Shown one piece after another: positions 32,811 through 50,660 of a DNA stretch of 64,000 nt. A model generated the notes under the pieces. That model searched no databases, had not been told where the DNA came from, and was given only the letters and a program-made list of their open reading frames with translations. Source of the DNA: Panulirus ornatus (taxonomy: Eukaryota > Arthropoda > Malacostraca > Decapoda > Palinuridae); NCBI RefSeq assembly GCF_036320965.1, contig NC_092238.1, positions 55,484,970 through 55,548,969 on the forward strand. Reading direction: 5' to 3'. The translations under genes and the position numbers were made by a program. The stretch's first letter is position 1. Every line of letters starts with the position of its first letter.

Positions 32811-34489
32811 TGTTGACTGGTTGGTAAGGATACCTGTTTATGTATGGTTCATAGTGAAGTGCTTGAGCATTGTTGGAATGCATTCATAGTGCATTAGCTG
32901 ATGTTCAAATTACAGAGGTAGAAGATTGTTAAGTATTCTTGGGAAATTATATAGGAGGGTATTGATTGAGAAGGTAAAGGAATGTACGGGGCATGAGATT
33001 TGGAAAGAGCAGAGTGGTATCAGAAATAGCGGAGAATGTGTGGATCAAGTGTTTCCTTTGAAGAATGTATCTGAGAAACACTTAGAAAAACAGATGGATT
33101 TGTTTTTAACATCTAGGGATCTGGAGAAGGCGTATGAGAGAGTTAATAGAGATGCTCTATGGAAGGTATCATGAGTATATAATGTGGGAGGTAAGTTACT
33201 AAAAGCAGTGAAAAGTTTTTATCAAGGAGGTAAGGCATGTGTACGAGTAGGAAGAGAGAAAAGTGATTGGTTCCAAGGGAATGTCAGTTTGCGGCAGAGG
33301 TTCGTGATGTTTCCAAAATTGTTTAATTTGTTTATGGTGTGGTCATTACGAAGGTGAATGCAAGAGTTTTCGAGAGAGTAACAAGTATGCAGTCTGTTGT
33401 GGAGGAGAATGCTTGGGAAGTGTCAGTTGTTGTTCGCTGATGATACAGCACTGGTGGCTGAATCGTGTGAGAAACTGCAGAAGTTGGTGACTGACTTTGG
33501 TAAATTGTGTGATAGAAGAAAGCTGAGAGTATATGTGAATAAGAGCAAGGTTATTAGGTTCAGTAGGGTTGAGAGACGAGTTAACTGGGAAGTTAGACTG
33601 AATGGAGAAAAACGTGAGGAAGTGAAGTGTTTTAGATATCTAGGAGTGGATTTAGCAGCAGATGGAACCATGTAAGTGGAGGGGAGTCACAGGGTGGGGG
33701 AGGAGGTGAAGGTACTGGGAGTGTTGAGGACTGTGGAAGGCGAGAATGTTATCTCGGATACCATAAATGGGATATAAGATGATTGAGGACAATAAGCGGT
33801 GTGAGGTGGTTTGACTGAGTAAGTAATGAAAGGGTAACAGAGATGTGTGATAAAAAAAAAGGGTGAGGTTGAGAGAGCAGAAGAGCATGTATTGAAATGG
33901 TTTGGTCACATGGAGAGAATGAGTGAGATATGATTGACAAAAAGAATATATGTTGACAAAGGTGGAGGGAACGAGGAGAATTGGTAGACCAAAGTGGAGG
34001 TAGAAGGATGGAGTGAAAAAGATTTTGAGAGATCGGGGCCTGAACATACAGGAGGGTGATAAGAATTCAAGGAATAAAGTGAATTAGAACGATGTGGTGT
34101 ACCGGGTTCAGCGTGATGCCACTGGATTGAACCAGGGCATGTGAAGCGTCTGGGCAAACCATGGAAAGTTTTGTGGGGCCTGGATGTGGAGAGGGAGGTG
34201 TGGGTTCGGTGCATTACATATGACGAACGCGGAGGGTGGGGGGTGCGAGTTCAAGTGTGGCGGGGTGACGGTGGAAATGGATGAAGGCAGCATGTATGAA
34301 TATGTACATGTGTATATATATGTACATGTCTCTGTAAGTATGTGTATGTATACGTTGAAATATATAGGTATGTAAATGTGAGTGTGGGGGCTTTTATGCA
34401 TAAACATGTGTATATCGGTTGGTTGGGCCATTCTTTCGTCTGTTTCCTTGCGTTACCTCGCTAACGCGGGGAACAGCGATAAAGTATAA
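32811..34489 (+). mobile_element. LINE-A copy 15, old, long 3' UTR, 5'-truncated
   Basis: Starts in the RT (VDWLVR-like sequence near 32811), contains an eroded RT and ends with the long 3' UTR at GCGATAAAGTATAAA. It then abuts the 5' UTR of copy 16 with no (TA)n between. Confidence 0.87.
32926..33675 (+). pseudogene. LINE-A reverse transcriptase, eroded (copy 15)
   Basis: 32926-33174 reads LYRRVLIEKVKECTGHEI, DQVFPLKNVSEKHLEK and DLEKAYERV (motif A). 33397-33675 reads [17 protein letters not shown] (motif C), [20 protein letters not shown] and [14 protein letters not shown]. The regions between and after are full of frameshifts (for example a lost segment near 33735-33780). It is among the most diverged copies. 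Confidence 0.82.
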
Positions 34490-36075
34490 AGGGGACAGGA
34501 GCGGGGAGCTGGAAACCCTCCCCTCCCTGTATTTTAACTTTCTAAAAGGGGAAACGGAAGGAGTCACGCGAGGAGTGCGCATCCTCCTCGATGGCTCAGA
34601 TTGGGGTGTCTACATGTGTGTGGATGTAACCATGATGAGAAAAAAGGAGAGATAGGTAGTATGTTTGAGGAAGGGAGCCTGGAGGTTTGGCTATTAGTAA
34701 AACGAAGCTCAAATGTAAAGGGGAGGAGGAATGGGATGTATTTAGGGAAGCATTGATGGCTTGCAGAAAATGTGCTTGTGGCATGAGAAGCGTGCGAAGC
34801 GGGCAGATTATAAAGGGTAGTGAGTGGTGAGATAGAGAATTATGATTATCAGTAAAAGAGAAGAGAGAGGCATTTCAGCGATTTTTGCAGGGAAACAATG
34901 CAAATGAGTGGGAGATGTATAAAAGAAAGAGGCAGGAGGTCAAGAGAACGGTGCAAGACTTGAAAAAGAGGGCAAATGAGAGTTGGAGTGAGAGAGTATC
35001 ATTAAATTTTAGGGAGAAAAAAAAGATGTTTTGGAAGGAGGCTAATTAAGTGCGCAAGACAAGGGAACAAATGGGAACTTTAGTGAAGGACACTAATGGG
35101 GAGGTGATAACAAGTAGTGGTGGTGTGAGAAGGAGATGGAGTAAGGATTTGAAGGGTTGTTGAAAGTGCTTGATGATAGAGTGGCAGATATCGGGTGTTT
35201 TGGTCGAAGTGGTGTGCAAAGTTAGAGGGTTAGGGAGAATGTTTTGGTAAACAGAGAAAAGATAGTAAAAGCTTTGCGGGAGATAAAAGCCGGCAAGTCA
35301 GTGGGTTTGGATGGTATTACAGTGGAGTTTAAAAAAAAAAAATGGTTGACTGTATTGTTGACTGGTTGGTAAGGTTATTCAATGTATGTATGACTCATGG
35401 TGAGGTGCTTGAGGATTGGCGGAATGTTGGCATAGTACCGTTGAACAATGGCAAAGGGGATAAAAGTGAGTGCTCAAATTACAGAGGGATAAGTTTTTTA
35501 AGTATTCCTAGGAAATTATATGGGAGGGTATTGATTGAGAGGGTGAAGGCATATACAGAGCATCAGATTGGGGAAGAGCAGTGTGGTTTCAGAAGTGGTA
35601 GCGGATGTTTAGATCAGGTGTTTGCTTTGAAGAATGTATGTCAGAAATACTTAGAAAAGCAAATGGATTTGTATGCAGCATTTATGGATCTGGAGAAGGC
35701 ATATGATAGAGTTGATAGAGATGCTCTTTGGAAGGTATTAAGAATATACGGTGTTGGAGACAAGTTGATAGAAGCAGTGAAAAGTTTTCATCAAGGATGT
35801 AAGGAATGTGTATGAGGAAGAAGAGAGGAAAGTGATTGGTTCTCAATGAATGATGGTTTGCGGCAGGGGTGTGTGATGTCTCCATGGTTGTTTGATTTGT
35901 TTATGGATGGGGTTGTTAGGGAGGTTAATGCAAGTTTTGGAAAGAGGGGCAAGTATGTAGTCTGTTGTGGATGAGAAAGTTTGGGAAGAGAGTCAGTTGT
36001 TGTTCGCTGATGATACAGCGCTGGTGGCTGATTCGGGTGAGAAACTGCAGAAGCTGTTGACTGAATTTGGTAAAT
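34490..36075 (+). mobile_element. LINE-A copy 16, 3'-truncated, internally deleted
   Basis: Begins inside the 5' UTR (GGGGACAGGAGCGGGGAGCT) right after the tail of copy 15. The endonuclease is deleted between SKTKLKCKGE-like sequence at about 34720 and EEWDVF at about 34727. Linker and RT follow to 36075 (LLTEFGKS), where the strand flips to copy 17. Confidence 0.87.
35342..35815 (+). pseudogene. LINE-A reverse transcriptase segment (copy 16)
   Basis: 157 aa: [79 protein letters not shown] (motif A) and SFHQGCKECV, ending at a TGA. Motif B (LRQGCVMSP) and motif C ([20 protein letters not shown]) follow in other frames (to about 36075). Confidence 0.85.
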
Positions 36076-37396
36076 CACGTCAAGTTTCATTTGCCCTCTT
36101 TTTCACCTTGTGCACCCTTCTCTTGATATCCTTCCTTATTCCTTTATACATCTCCCAGTCATTTGCATTATTTCCCTACAAAAATCGTCCAAATGCCTAT
36201 CTCTTATCTTTCACTAATAATCTTACTTCCTCATCCCACCACTCACTACCCTTTCTAATCTGCCTACCTCACACGCTTATCATGCCACAAGCATCTTTTG
36301 CGCAAGCCATCACTGCTTCCCTAAATACATCCCATTCCTCCCCCACTCCCCTTACGTATCTTGTTCTCGCCTTTTTCCATTCTATACTCAGTCTCTCCTG
36401 AAATTTCCTCACACATTCCTCCTCCCCTAGCTCACTTACTCACACCACTGACTTCATCCCAACATTCTCTCCTCCTTTTTGAAAACCTCTACAAATCTTC
36501 ACCTTCGCCTCCACAAGATAATGATCAGAGATCCCTCCAGTTGCATCTCTGAGCCCATTAACATCCATAAGTCTCTCTTTCGCGCTCCTACCAATAAACA
36601 CGTAATCCAATAACGCTCTCTTGTCATCTCTCCTATTTACATACGTATACTTATTTAATTCTCTCTTTTTAAACCAGGTATTCCCAATCACCAGCCCTTT
36701 TTTAGCATATAAATCTTGAAGCTCTTAAACATTTTTATTAGCAACACTGAACACCCCGTGTACACCAATTATTCCCTCAACTGACACATTTCACCGATCA
36801 CTATAACGCGGTCTTGTGCACGAAAACAACTAACACACGCACTCAGCTACTCCCAAAACACTTGCCTCTCATCATCTTTCTTCTGATGCCCAGGTGCAAA
36901 TAGTCAAATAATCATAAATCTCTCTCCATCCACTTGCAGCTTTACCCATATCAATCTAGAGTTCACTTTTTTACACTCTATCACATGCTCACACTACTCC
37001 TGCTTCAGGAGTTGTCCTACTCCTTCCCTTTCTCTTCTCCTCTCCCTAACACCTGACTTTACGCCCTACACATTCCCTAACCACTCTTCCTCTTTACCCT
37101 TGAGCCTTTTTTCCTCAGAGCCAAAACATCCAGATTCCTTTCCTCAAACATACTACATATATCTCCTTATTTCTCAATTGGTTACATCCACACACATTCA
37201 GACACCCGAATTTGATTGAGCCCTCGAGTTGGATGAGCACTCCCCGCGTGAATCCTTCTGTTTCACCTTTTAGAAAGTTAGAATACAAGGAAAGGAGGGT
37301 TTCTAGCCCCCCGCACTTGTCCCCTTTAGTCGCTTTCTACGACACGTGATGAATGCGTTGTAAGTATTCTCCCTCCCCTATTTCAGGGAAAAGACC
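36076..37396 (-). mobile_element. LINE-A copy 17, 5' half only, minus strand
   Basis: Linker and endonuclease (36076-37200) and 5' UTR (37200-37396), ending in GGGAAAAGACCAT near (TA)n. It joins copy 16 at 36075/36076 with both 5' heads pointing outward and both 3' ends lost. The endonuclease frame is broken; a piece at 36440-36691 reads MIGNTWFKKRELNKYTYVNR and ISDHYLVEAKV. Confidence 0.86.
36440..37200 (-). pseudogene. LINE-A endonuclease, eroded (copy 17)
   Basis: The SDH box is preserved (ISDHYLVEAKV) in the 83-aa piece at 36440-36691. The GDLNAK region (near 36790) has lost several bases, and the N-terminal SETK region (near 37110) is frameshifted. Confidence 0.78.
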
Positions 37397-37406
37397 ATAT
37401 TCATTC

Positions 37407-37411
<5 letters not shown>

Positions 37412-37498
<87 letters not shown>
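37412..37498. repeat. (TA)n array between copies 17 and 18
   Basis: A pure (TA)n tract of 87 bp separating the 5' head of copy 17 (minus) from the truncated 5' start of copy 18 (plus). Confidence 0.96.
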
Positions 37499-37501
<3 letters not shown>

Positions 37502-39233
37502 TAAAAGAAAGAGACAGGAGGTCAAGAGAAAGGTGCATGAGGTGAAAAAGAGGGCAAATGAGAGTTGGGGTGAGAGAGTATCATTCAATTTTAGGGAAAA
37601 TAAAAAGATGTTCTGGAGGGAGGTAAATAAAGTGCGTAAGACAAGGGAGCAAATGGGAACTTCAGTGAAGGGCGCAAATGGGGAGGTGATAACAAGTAGT
37701 GGTGATGTGAGAAAGAGATGGAGTGAGTATTTTGAAGGTTTGTTGAATGTGTTTGATGATAGAGTGGCAGATATAGGGTGTTTTGGTCGAGGTGGTGTGC
37801 AAAGTGAGAGGGTTAGGGAAAATGATTTGGTAAACAGAGAAGAGGTAGTAAAAGCTTTGCGGAAGATGAAAGCCGGCAAAGCAGCAGGTTTGGATGGTAT
37901 TGCAGTGGAATTTATTAAAAAAGGGGGTGACTGTATCAATGACTGGTTGGTAAGGTTATTTAATGTATGTATGACTCATGGTGAGGTGCCTGAGGATTGG
38001 CGGAATGCGTGCATAGTGCCATTGTACAAATGCAAAGGGGATAAGAGTGAGTGCTCAAATTTCAGAGGTATAAGTTTGTTGAGTATTCCTGGTAAATCAT
38101 ATGAGAGGGTCTTGATTGAGAGGGTGAAGGCATGTACAGAGCATCAGATTGGGGAAGAGCAGTGTGGTTTCAGAAGTGGTAGAGGATGTGTGGATCAGGT
38201 GTTTGCTTTGAAGAATGTATGTGAGAAATACTTAGAAAAGCAAATGGATTTGTATGTAGCATTTATGGATCTGGAGAAGGCATATGATAGAGATGATAGA
38301 GATGCTCTGTGGAAGGTATTAAGAATATATGGTGTGGGAGGCAAGTTGTTAGAAGCAGTGAAAAGTTTTTATCGAGGATGTAAGGCATGTGTACGTGTAG
38401 GAAGAGAGGAAAGTGATTGGTTCTCAGTGAATGTAGGTTTGCGGCAGGGGTGTGTGATGTCTCCATGGTTGTTTAATTTGTTTATGGATGGGGTTGTTAG
38501 GGTGGTGAATGCAAGAGTTTTGGAAAGAGGGGCAAGTATGAAGTCTGTTGTGGATGAGAGAGCTTGGGAAGTGAGTCAGTTGTTGTTCGCTGATGATACA
38601 GCGCTGGTGGCTGATTCATGTGAGAAACTGCAGAAGCTGGTGACTGAGTTTGGTAAAGTGTGTGAAAGAAGAAAGTTAAGGGTAAATGAGAATAAGAGCA
38701 AGGTTATTATGTACAGTAGGGTTGAGGGTCAAGTCAATTGGAAGGTAAGTTTGAATGGGGAAAAACTGGAGGAAGTAAAGTGTTTTAGATATCTGGGAGT
38801 GGATCTGGCAGCGGATGGAACCATGGAAGAGGAAGTGGATCATAGGGTGGGGGAGGGGGCGAAAATCCAGGGAGCCTTGAAGAATGTGTGGAAGTCGAGA
38901 ACATTATCTCGGAAAGCAAAAATGGGTATGTTTGAAGGAATAGTGGTTCCAACAATTTTGTATGGTTCCGAAGAGTGGGCTATGGATAGAGTTGTGCACA
39001 GGAGGGTGGATGTGCTGGAAATGAGATGTTTGAGGACAATGTGTGGTTTGAGGTGGTTTGATCGAGTAAGTAACGTAAGGGTAAGAGTGATGTGTGGAAA
39101 TAAAAAGAGCGTGGTTGAGAGAGCAGAGGGGGTGTTTGACCAAGAGGATATATGTGTCGGAGGTGGAGGGAACGAGGAGAAGTGGGATCCCAAATTGGAG
39201 GTGGAAAGATGGAGTGAAAAAGATTTTGTGTGA
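37497..39233 (+). CDS. LINE-A linker plus reverse transcriptase, open for 578 aa
   Basis: Linker (residues 1-120), conserved [19 protein letters not shown] (about 125-150), [40 protein letters not shown], motif A (DLEKAYDRD), motif B (LRQGCVMSP), motif C ([11 protein letters not shown]), FRYLGVDL, and LYGSEEWAM where others read CEAW. A deletion of about 50 bp near 39128 removes the FGHMERM segment and shifts the frame, so the last 25 residues are not native. The correct C-terminus resumes at 39140-39312 in another frame. RT catalytic residues are intact; the endonuclease is missing. Confidence 0.9.
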
Positions 39234-39502
39234 TCGGGGCCTGAACATGCAGGACGGTGAAAGGAGGGCAAGGAATAGAGTGAATTGGATCGATGTGGTA
39301 TACCGGGGTTGACGTGCTGTCAGTGGATTGAATCAGGGCATGTGAAGCGTCGGGGGTAAACCATGGAAAGCTTTGTAGGTATGTATATTTGCGTGTGTGG
39401 ACGTGTATGTATAAACATGTGTATGGGGGTGGGTTGGGCCATTTCTTTAGTCTGTTTCCTTGCGCTACCTCGCAAACGCGGGAGACAGAGACAAAGCAAA
39501 AA

Positions 39503-39510
<8 letters not shown>
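37499..39510 (+). mobile_element. LINE-A copy 18, short 3' UTR, 5'-truncated
   Basis: Starts in the linker ([12 protein letters not shown]) at the edge of (TA)n and ends with the short 3' UTR and A run. It carries the longest open LINE-A frame of the window. Confidence 0.95.

Positions 39511-39539
<29 letters not shown>
39511..39539. repeat. short (TA)n array between copies 18 and 19
   Basis: 29 bp of (TA)n preceded by a 12-nt A run. It links copy 18's tail to a minus-strand copy whose 3' UTR is cut. Confidence 0.94.
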
Positions 39540-39541
<2 letters not shown>

Positions 39542-40249
39542 AATGTACATCATTCATACTGTCTGCCCTTATTGATTCCCATCGCCACCCTTCCACACAT
39601 GAAATAAGAAACCCCTCCCCCCTCATGTGCTCGAGGTAGCGCTAGAAAGACAACAGAGGCCACATTCCTTCACAGTCTGTAGCTGTCATGTAATAAGGCA
39701 CCGAAACCATAGCTCCCTTTCCACATCCAGACCCCACAGAATTTTCCATGGTTTTCGCAAGACGCATCGCATGCCTTGGTTCAATCCATTGACAGCATGT
39801 CGACCACATCGTTTTAATTCACTCTATTCCTTGCACGCCTTTCACCCTCCTGCATGTTCAGACCCCGATCAATCAAAATATTTTTCATTCTGTCTTTCCA
39901 CATCTAATTAGGTCTCCCACTTCTCGTTCCCTCCACCTTAGACACATAATTCTCTTGGTCAATCCTTCCTCACTCATTCTCTCCATGTGACCAAACCATT
40001 TTAAAACACCTCTTCTGCTCTCTTAACCAGGCTCTTTTCATTACCTCACATCTCTCTTACCCCAATATTACTTACTCGATCAATCCACCTCACACCGCAT
40101 ATTGTCCTCAAACATATCATTTCCAGCACATCCTCCCTCCTCCGCACAACTCTATCCATAGCTCACGCCTCGCAACCGTACAACATTGTTGGAACAACGA
40201 TTCCTTCAAACATACTCATTTTTGCTTTCCGAGATAATGTCCTCGACTG

Positions 40250-41188
40250 CTAAACATTCTTCAAGGCTCCCAGAATGTTCGCCCCCTCCCCCACCCTATG
40301 ATTCACTTTCGCTTCCATGGTTCCATCTTCTGCCAAATCCACTCCCAGATATCTAAAACACTTCACTTCCTCCAGTTTTTCTCTATTAAAACTTACCTCC
40401 CAATTGACTTGACCCTCAACATTACTGTACCAAATAACCTTGCTATGATTCACATTTACTCTCAACTTTCTTCTTTCACACACTTTACGAAACTCAGTCA
40501 CCAGCTCCTGCAGTTTCTCACATGAATCAACAACCAAAGCTGTATTATCAGCGAACAACAACTGACTCACATCCCAAGCTCTCTCATCCACAACAGACTG
40601 CATACTTGCCCCTCTTTCCAAAACTCTAACATTCACCTCCCTAACAACAACATCTATACACAAATTAAACAACCATGGAGATATCACACACCCCTGTCGC
40701 AAACCTACATTCACTGAGAACCAATCACTTTCCTCTCTTCCTACACGTACACATGCCTTACATCCTAGATAAAAACTTTTCACTGCTGTTATGAACTTGA
40801 CTCCCACACCATTTTTTCTTAATACCTTCCATAGAGCATTTCTATTAACTCTATCATATTCCTTCTCCAGATTCCTATATGCTACATACAAATTTATTTT
40901 CTTCTCTATGTATTTCTCACATACATTCTTCAAAGGGAAAACCTGATCTACACATCCTCTACCACATCTGAAACCACATTGCTCTTCCCCACCGATACAT
41001 GCCGTCACCCTCTTAATCAACAACCTCCCATATAATTTCCCAGGAATACTCAACAAATTTATACATCTGTAATTTGAGCACTCACCTTTGTCCCCTTTGC
41101 CTTTGTACAATGGCACTATGCAAGCATTCCGCCAAGCCTCAGGCATCTCACCATGAATCATACATTCATTAAATAACCTTACCAACAA
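40250..41188 (-). pseudogene. LINE-A reverse transcriptase, 312-aa open piece (copy 19)
   Basis: Reads [69 protein letters not shown] (motif A; first Asp replaced by Asn in NLEK but YDRV kept), LRQGCVISP (motif B), FADNTALVVDS (motif C; second Asp lost) and [20 protein letters not shown]. The frame ends at NV followed by a stop where the WKSRTLS segment begins. The FADN change makes it catalytically dead. Confidence 0.88.
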
Positions 41189-41444
41189 GTCAGCAATACA
41201 GTCACCTCCATTTCAAATAAATTCCACTGCAATGCCATCCAAACCCGCTGCCTTGCCGGCTTTGATCTTCCGCAAAGCTTTTACTACCTCTTCTCTGTTT
41301 ACCAAATCATCCTCCCAAACTCCTCTCACTTTGCACACCACCTCGACCAAAACACCCTATATCTCCCACTATATCATCAAACACATTGAAGAAACCTTCA
41401 AAATATTCACTCCATCTCCTTTCTCACATCACCACTACTTGTTA

Positions 41445-42680
41445 TTACCTCCCCATTAGCCCCTTCAATGAAGTTCCCATTTGTTCACTTGTCTTAAGCA
41501 CTTTATTTACCTCATTCCAAAACATCTTTTTATTCTCCCTAAAATTTAATGACACTCTCTCATCCCAAATCTCATTTGCCCTCTTTTTCAACTCTTGCAC
41601 CTTTCTCTTGACCTCCTGCCTCTTTCTTTTATACATCTCCCACTCATTTGCATTATTAACCTGCAAAAATCGTCTAAATGCCTCTCTCTTCTCTTTCACT
41701 AATAATCTTACTTCTTCATCCCACCACTCACTACCCTTTCTAATCTGCCCATCTCCCATGCTTCTCATGTCACAAGCATCTTTTGCGCAAGCCATCACTG
41801 CTTCCCTAAATACAAACCCATTCCTCCCCCACTCCCCTTACCTCCCTTGTTCTCACCTTTTACCATTCTGTACTCTCCCGGTACTTCCTCACAAAAGTTT
41901 CCTTCCCAAGCTCACTTACTCCCACCACTTTCTACACCCCAACATTTTCTCTTTTTTCTGAAAAGATAATGATCAGACATCCCTCCAGTTGCACCTCTCA
42001 GCAGATTAACATCCAAAAGTCTCTCTTTCGCGCGCCTATCAGTTAACACGTAATCCAATAACGCTCTCTGGCCATCTCTCCTACTTACGTACGTATACTT
42101 ATGTATATCTCTCTTTTTAAACCAGGTATTCCCAATCAACATTCATTTTTCAGCACATAAATCTACAAGCTCTTCACCATTTTCGTTTACAAGGGTGAAA
42201 ACCCCATGTATACCAATTATTCCCTTCAACTGCCACATTACTCACCTTTGCATTCAAATTACCCATAACTATAACATGGTCTCGTGAATCAAAACCATTA
42301 ACACACTCATTCAGCTGCTCTCAAAACACTTGCCTTTCATGATCTTTCTTCTTATGCCCATCTGCATATGCACCAATAATCACCCATCTCTTTCATCCAA
42401 CTCTCAGTTTTACCCTCATCAATCTAAAGATTACTTTGTTACAATCTATCACATGATCCCACCACTCCTGTTTTAGGAGTAGTGCTACTCCTTCCCTTGC
42501 TCTTGTCCTCTCAGTAACCCCTGACTTTCCTCCCAGGACCTTCCCAAACCACTCTTCCACTTTACCCTTGAGCTTCGTTTTACTCAGAGGCAAAACATCC
42601 AGGTTCCTTTCTTCAAACATACTACCTATCTCTTCTTTTTTCTCATCCTGGTTACTTCCACACATATTTAGACACCCCAA
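41445..42680 (-). pseudogene. LINE-A endonuclease and linker, broken (copy 19)
   Basis: 42393-42680: LNMCGSNQDEKKEEIGSMFE, LPLSKTKLKG (SETK changed to SKTK), ALLLKQEWWDHVI. 41912-42142: IGNTWFKKRDIHKYTYVSRR, LLDYVLTDRRAKERLLDVNL, MSDHYL. 41445-41798: linker. Frameshifts separate all three. Confidence 0.84.
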
Positions 42681-42856
42681 TCTGAGCCTTCGAGGAGGAT
42701 GAGAACTCCCCGCGTGCCTCCTTTTTCTGTTTTCTGGTTTAGAAAGTTAAAATACAAGGAAAGGAGGGTGTCTAGCTCACCGCTCCCGTTCCCTATAGTA
42801 GCCTTCTACAATACGTGAGGAATGCTTAGGAAGTATTCTTTCTCCCCTATTCCTAG

Positions 42857-46261
<3,405 letters not shown>

Positions 46262-46264
46262 ATA

Positions 46265-46357
<93 letters not shown>

Positions 46358-46359
46358 CT

Positions 46360-46444
<85 letters not shown>
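46262..46444. repeat. (TA)n array with a palindromic interruption
   Basis: Two (TA)n blocks (46262-46351 and 46365-46444) separated by TGGCACTATGCCA. That 13-mer is the reverse complement of the first bases of copy 22 (TGGCATAGTGCCA), so an inverted snippet of the LINE start sits inside the array. Confidence 0.93.
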
Positions 46445-46449
<5 letters not shown>

Positions 46450-47790
46450 AGTGCCATTGTACAAAGGCAGAGGGGATAAGAGTGAGGGCTCAAATTACAG
46501 AGGTATAAGTTTGTTGAGTATTCCTGGTAAATTATATGGGAGGGTATTGATTGAGAGGGTGAAGGCATGTACAGAACATCAGATTGGGGAAGAGCAGTGT
46601 GGTTTCAGAAGTGGTAGAGGATGTGTGGATCAGGTGTTTGCTTTGAAGAATGTGTGTGAGAAATACTTAGAAAAGCAAATGGGTTTGCATGTAGCATTTG
46701 TGGATCTGGAGACGGCGTATGATAGAGTTGATAGAGATGCTCTGTGGAAGGTATTAAGCATATATGGTGTGGTAGGCAAGTTCTTAGAAGTAGTGAAAAG
46801 TTTTTATCGAGGATGTAAGGCATGTGTACGTGTAGGAAGAGAGGAAAGTGATTGGTTCTCAGTGAATGTAGGTTTGCGGCAGGGGTGACTGATGTCTCCC
46901 TTGTTGTTTAATTTTTTATGGATGGGGTTGTTAGGGAGGTGAATGCAAGAGTTTTGGAAAGAGGGGCAAGTATGAAGTCTGTTGGGGATGAGAGAGCTTG
47001 GGAAGTGAGTCAGTTGTTGTTCGCTGATGATACAGCACTGGTGGCTGATTCATGTGAGAAACTGCAGAAGCTGGTGACTGAGTTTGGTAAAGTGTGTGAA
47101 AGAAGAAAGTTAAGAGTAAATGTGAATAAGAGCAAGGTTATTAGGTACAGTAGGATTGAGGGTCAAGTCAATTGGGAGGTGAGTTTGAATGGAGAAAAAC
47201 TGGAGGAAGTGAAGTGTTTTAGATATCTAGGAGTGGATCTAGCAGCGGATGGAAGCATGGAAGCGGAAGTGGATCATAGGGTGGGGGAGGGGGCGAAAAT
47301 TCTGGGGGCCTTGAAGAATGTGTGGAAGTCGAGAACATTATCTCGGAAAGCAAAAATGTGTATGTTTGAAGGAATAGTGGTTCCAACAATGTTGTATGGT
47401 TGCGAGGCGTGGGCTATGGATAGAGTTGTGCGCAGGAGGATGGATGTGCTGGAAATGAGATGTTTGAGGACAATGTATGGTGTGAGGTGGTTTGATCGAG
47501 TGAGTCATGTAAGGGTAAGAGAGATGTGTGGAAATAAAAAGAGCGCGGTTGAGAGAGCAGAAGAGGGTGTTTTGAAGTGGTTTGGGCACATGGAGAGGAT
47601 GAGTGAGGAAAGATTGACCAAGAGGATATATGTGTCGGAGGTGGAGGGAACAAGGAGAAGAGGGAGACCAAATTGGAGGTGGAAAGATGGGGTGAAAAAT
47701 ATTTTGTGTGATCGGGGCCTGAACATGCAGGAGGGTGAAAGGAGGGCAAGAAATAGAGTGAATTGGAGCGATGTGGTATACCGGGGTTGA
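46445..47790 (+). pseudogene. LINE-A reverse transcriptase (copy 22)
   Basis: The first piece (to 46888) reads [39 protein letters not shown] (motif A) and SVNVGLRQG, then TGA. The second (46918-47790) reads from [20 protein letters not shown] through [11 protein letters not shown] to the natural stop in 290 aa. The stop and local shift between them remove motif B. The open frame left of 46445 is (TA)n translation only. Confidence 0.88.
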
Positions 47791-47994
47791 CGTGCTGTCA
47801 GTGGATTGAATCAAGGCATGTGAAGCGTCTGGGGTAAACCATGGAAAGCTGTATAGGTATGTATATTTGCGTGTGTGGACGTATGTATATACATGTGTAT
47901 GGGGGTGGGTTGGGCCATTTCTTTCGTCTGTTTCCTTGCGCTACCTCGCAAACGCGGGAGACAGGGACAAAGTATAATAAAAATAATAATAATG
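46445..47994 (+). mobile_element. LINE-A copy 22, recombinant of copies 23 and 21
   Basis: The 5' start (GGCATAGTGCCATTGTACAA) and the following segment match copy 23 in private variants: GGCAGAGGGG, GAGGGCTC, the LETAYDRV motif A and a stop after RQG. The 3' part matches copy 21 (KAKMCMFEG and the identical 3' tail with GACAGGGAC). This hybrid structure implies unequal crossover. Confidence 0.9.
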
Positions 47995-50580
<2,586 letters not shown>

Positions 50581-50660
50581 TAATGGAAATGGATGAAGGC
50601 AGTATGGATGAGTATGTACATGTGTACATATATGTATATATATGTATATATGTATATATG

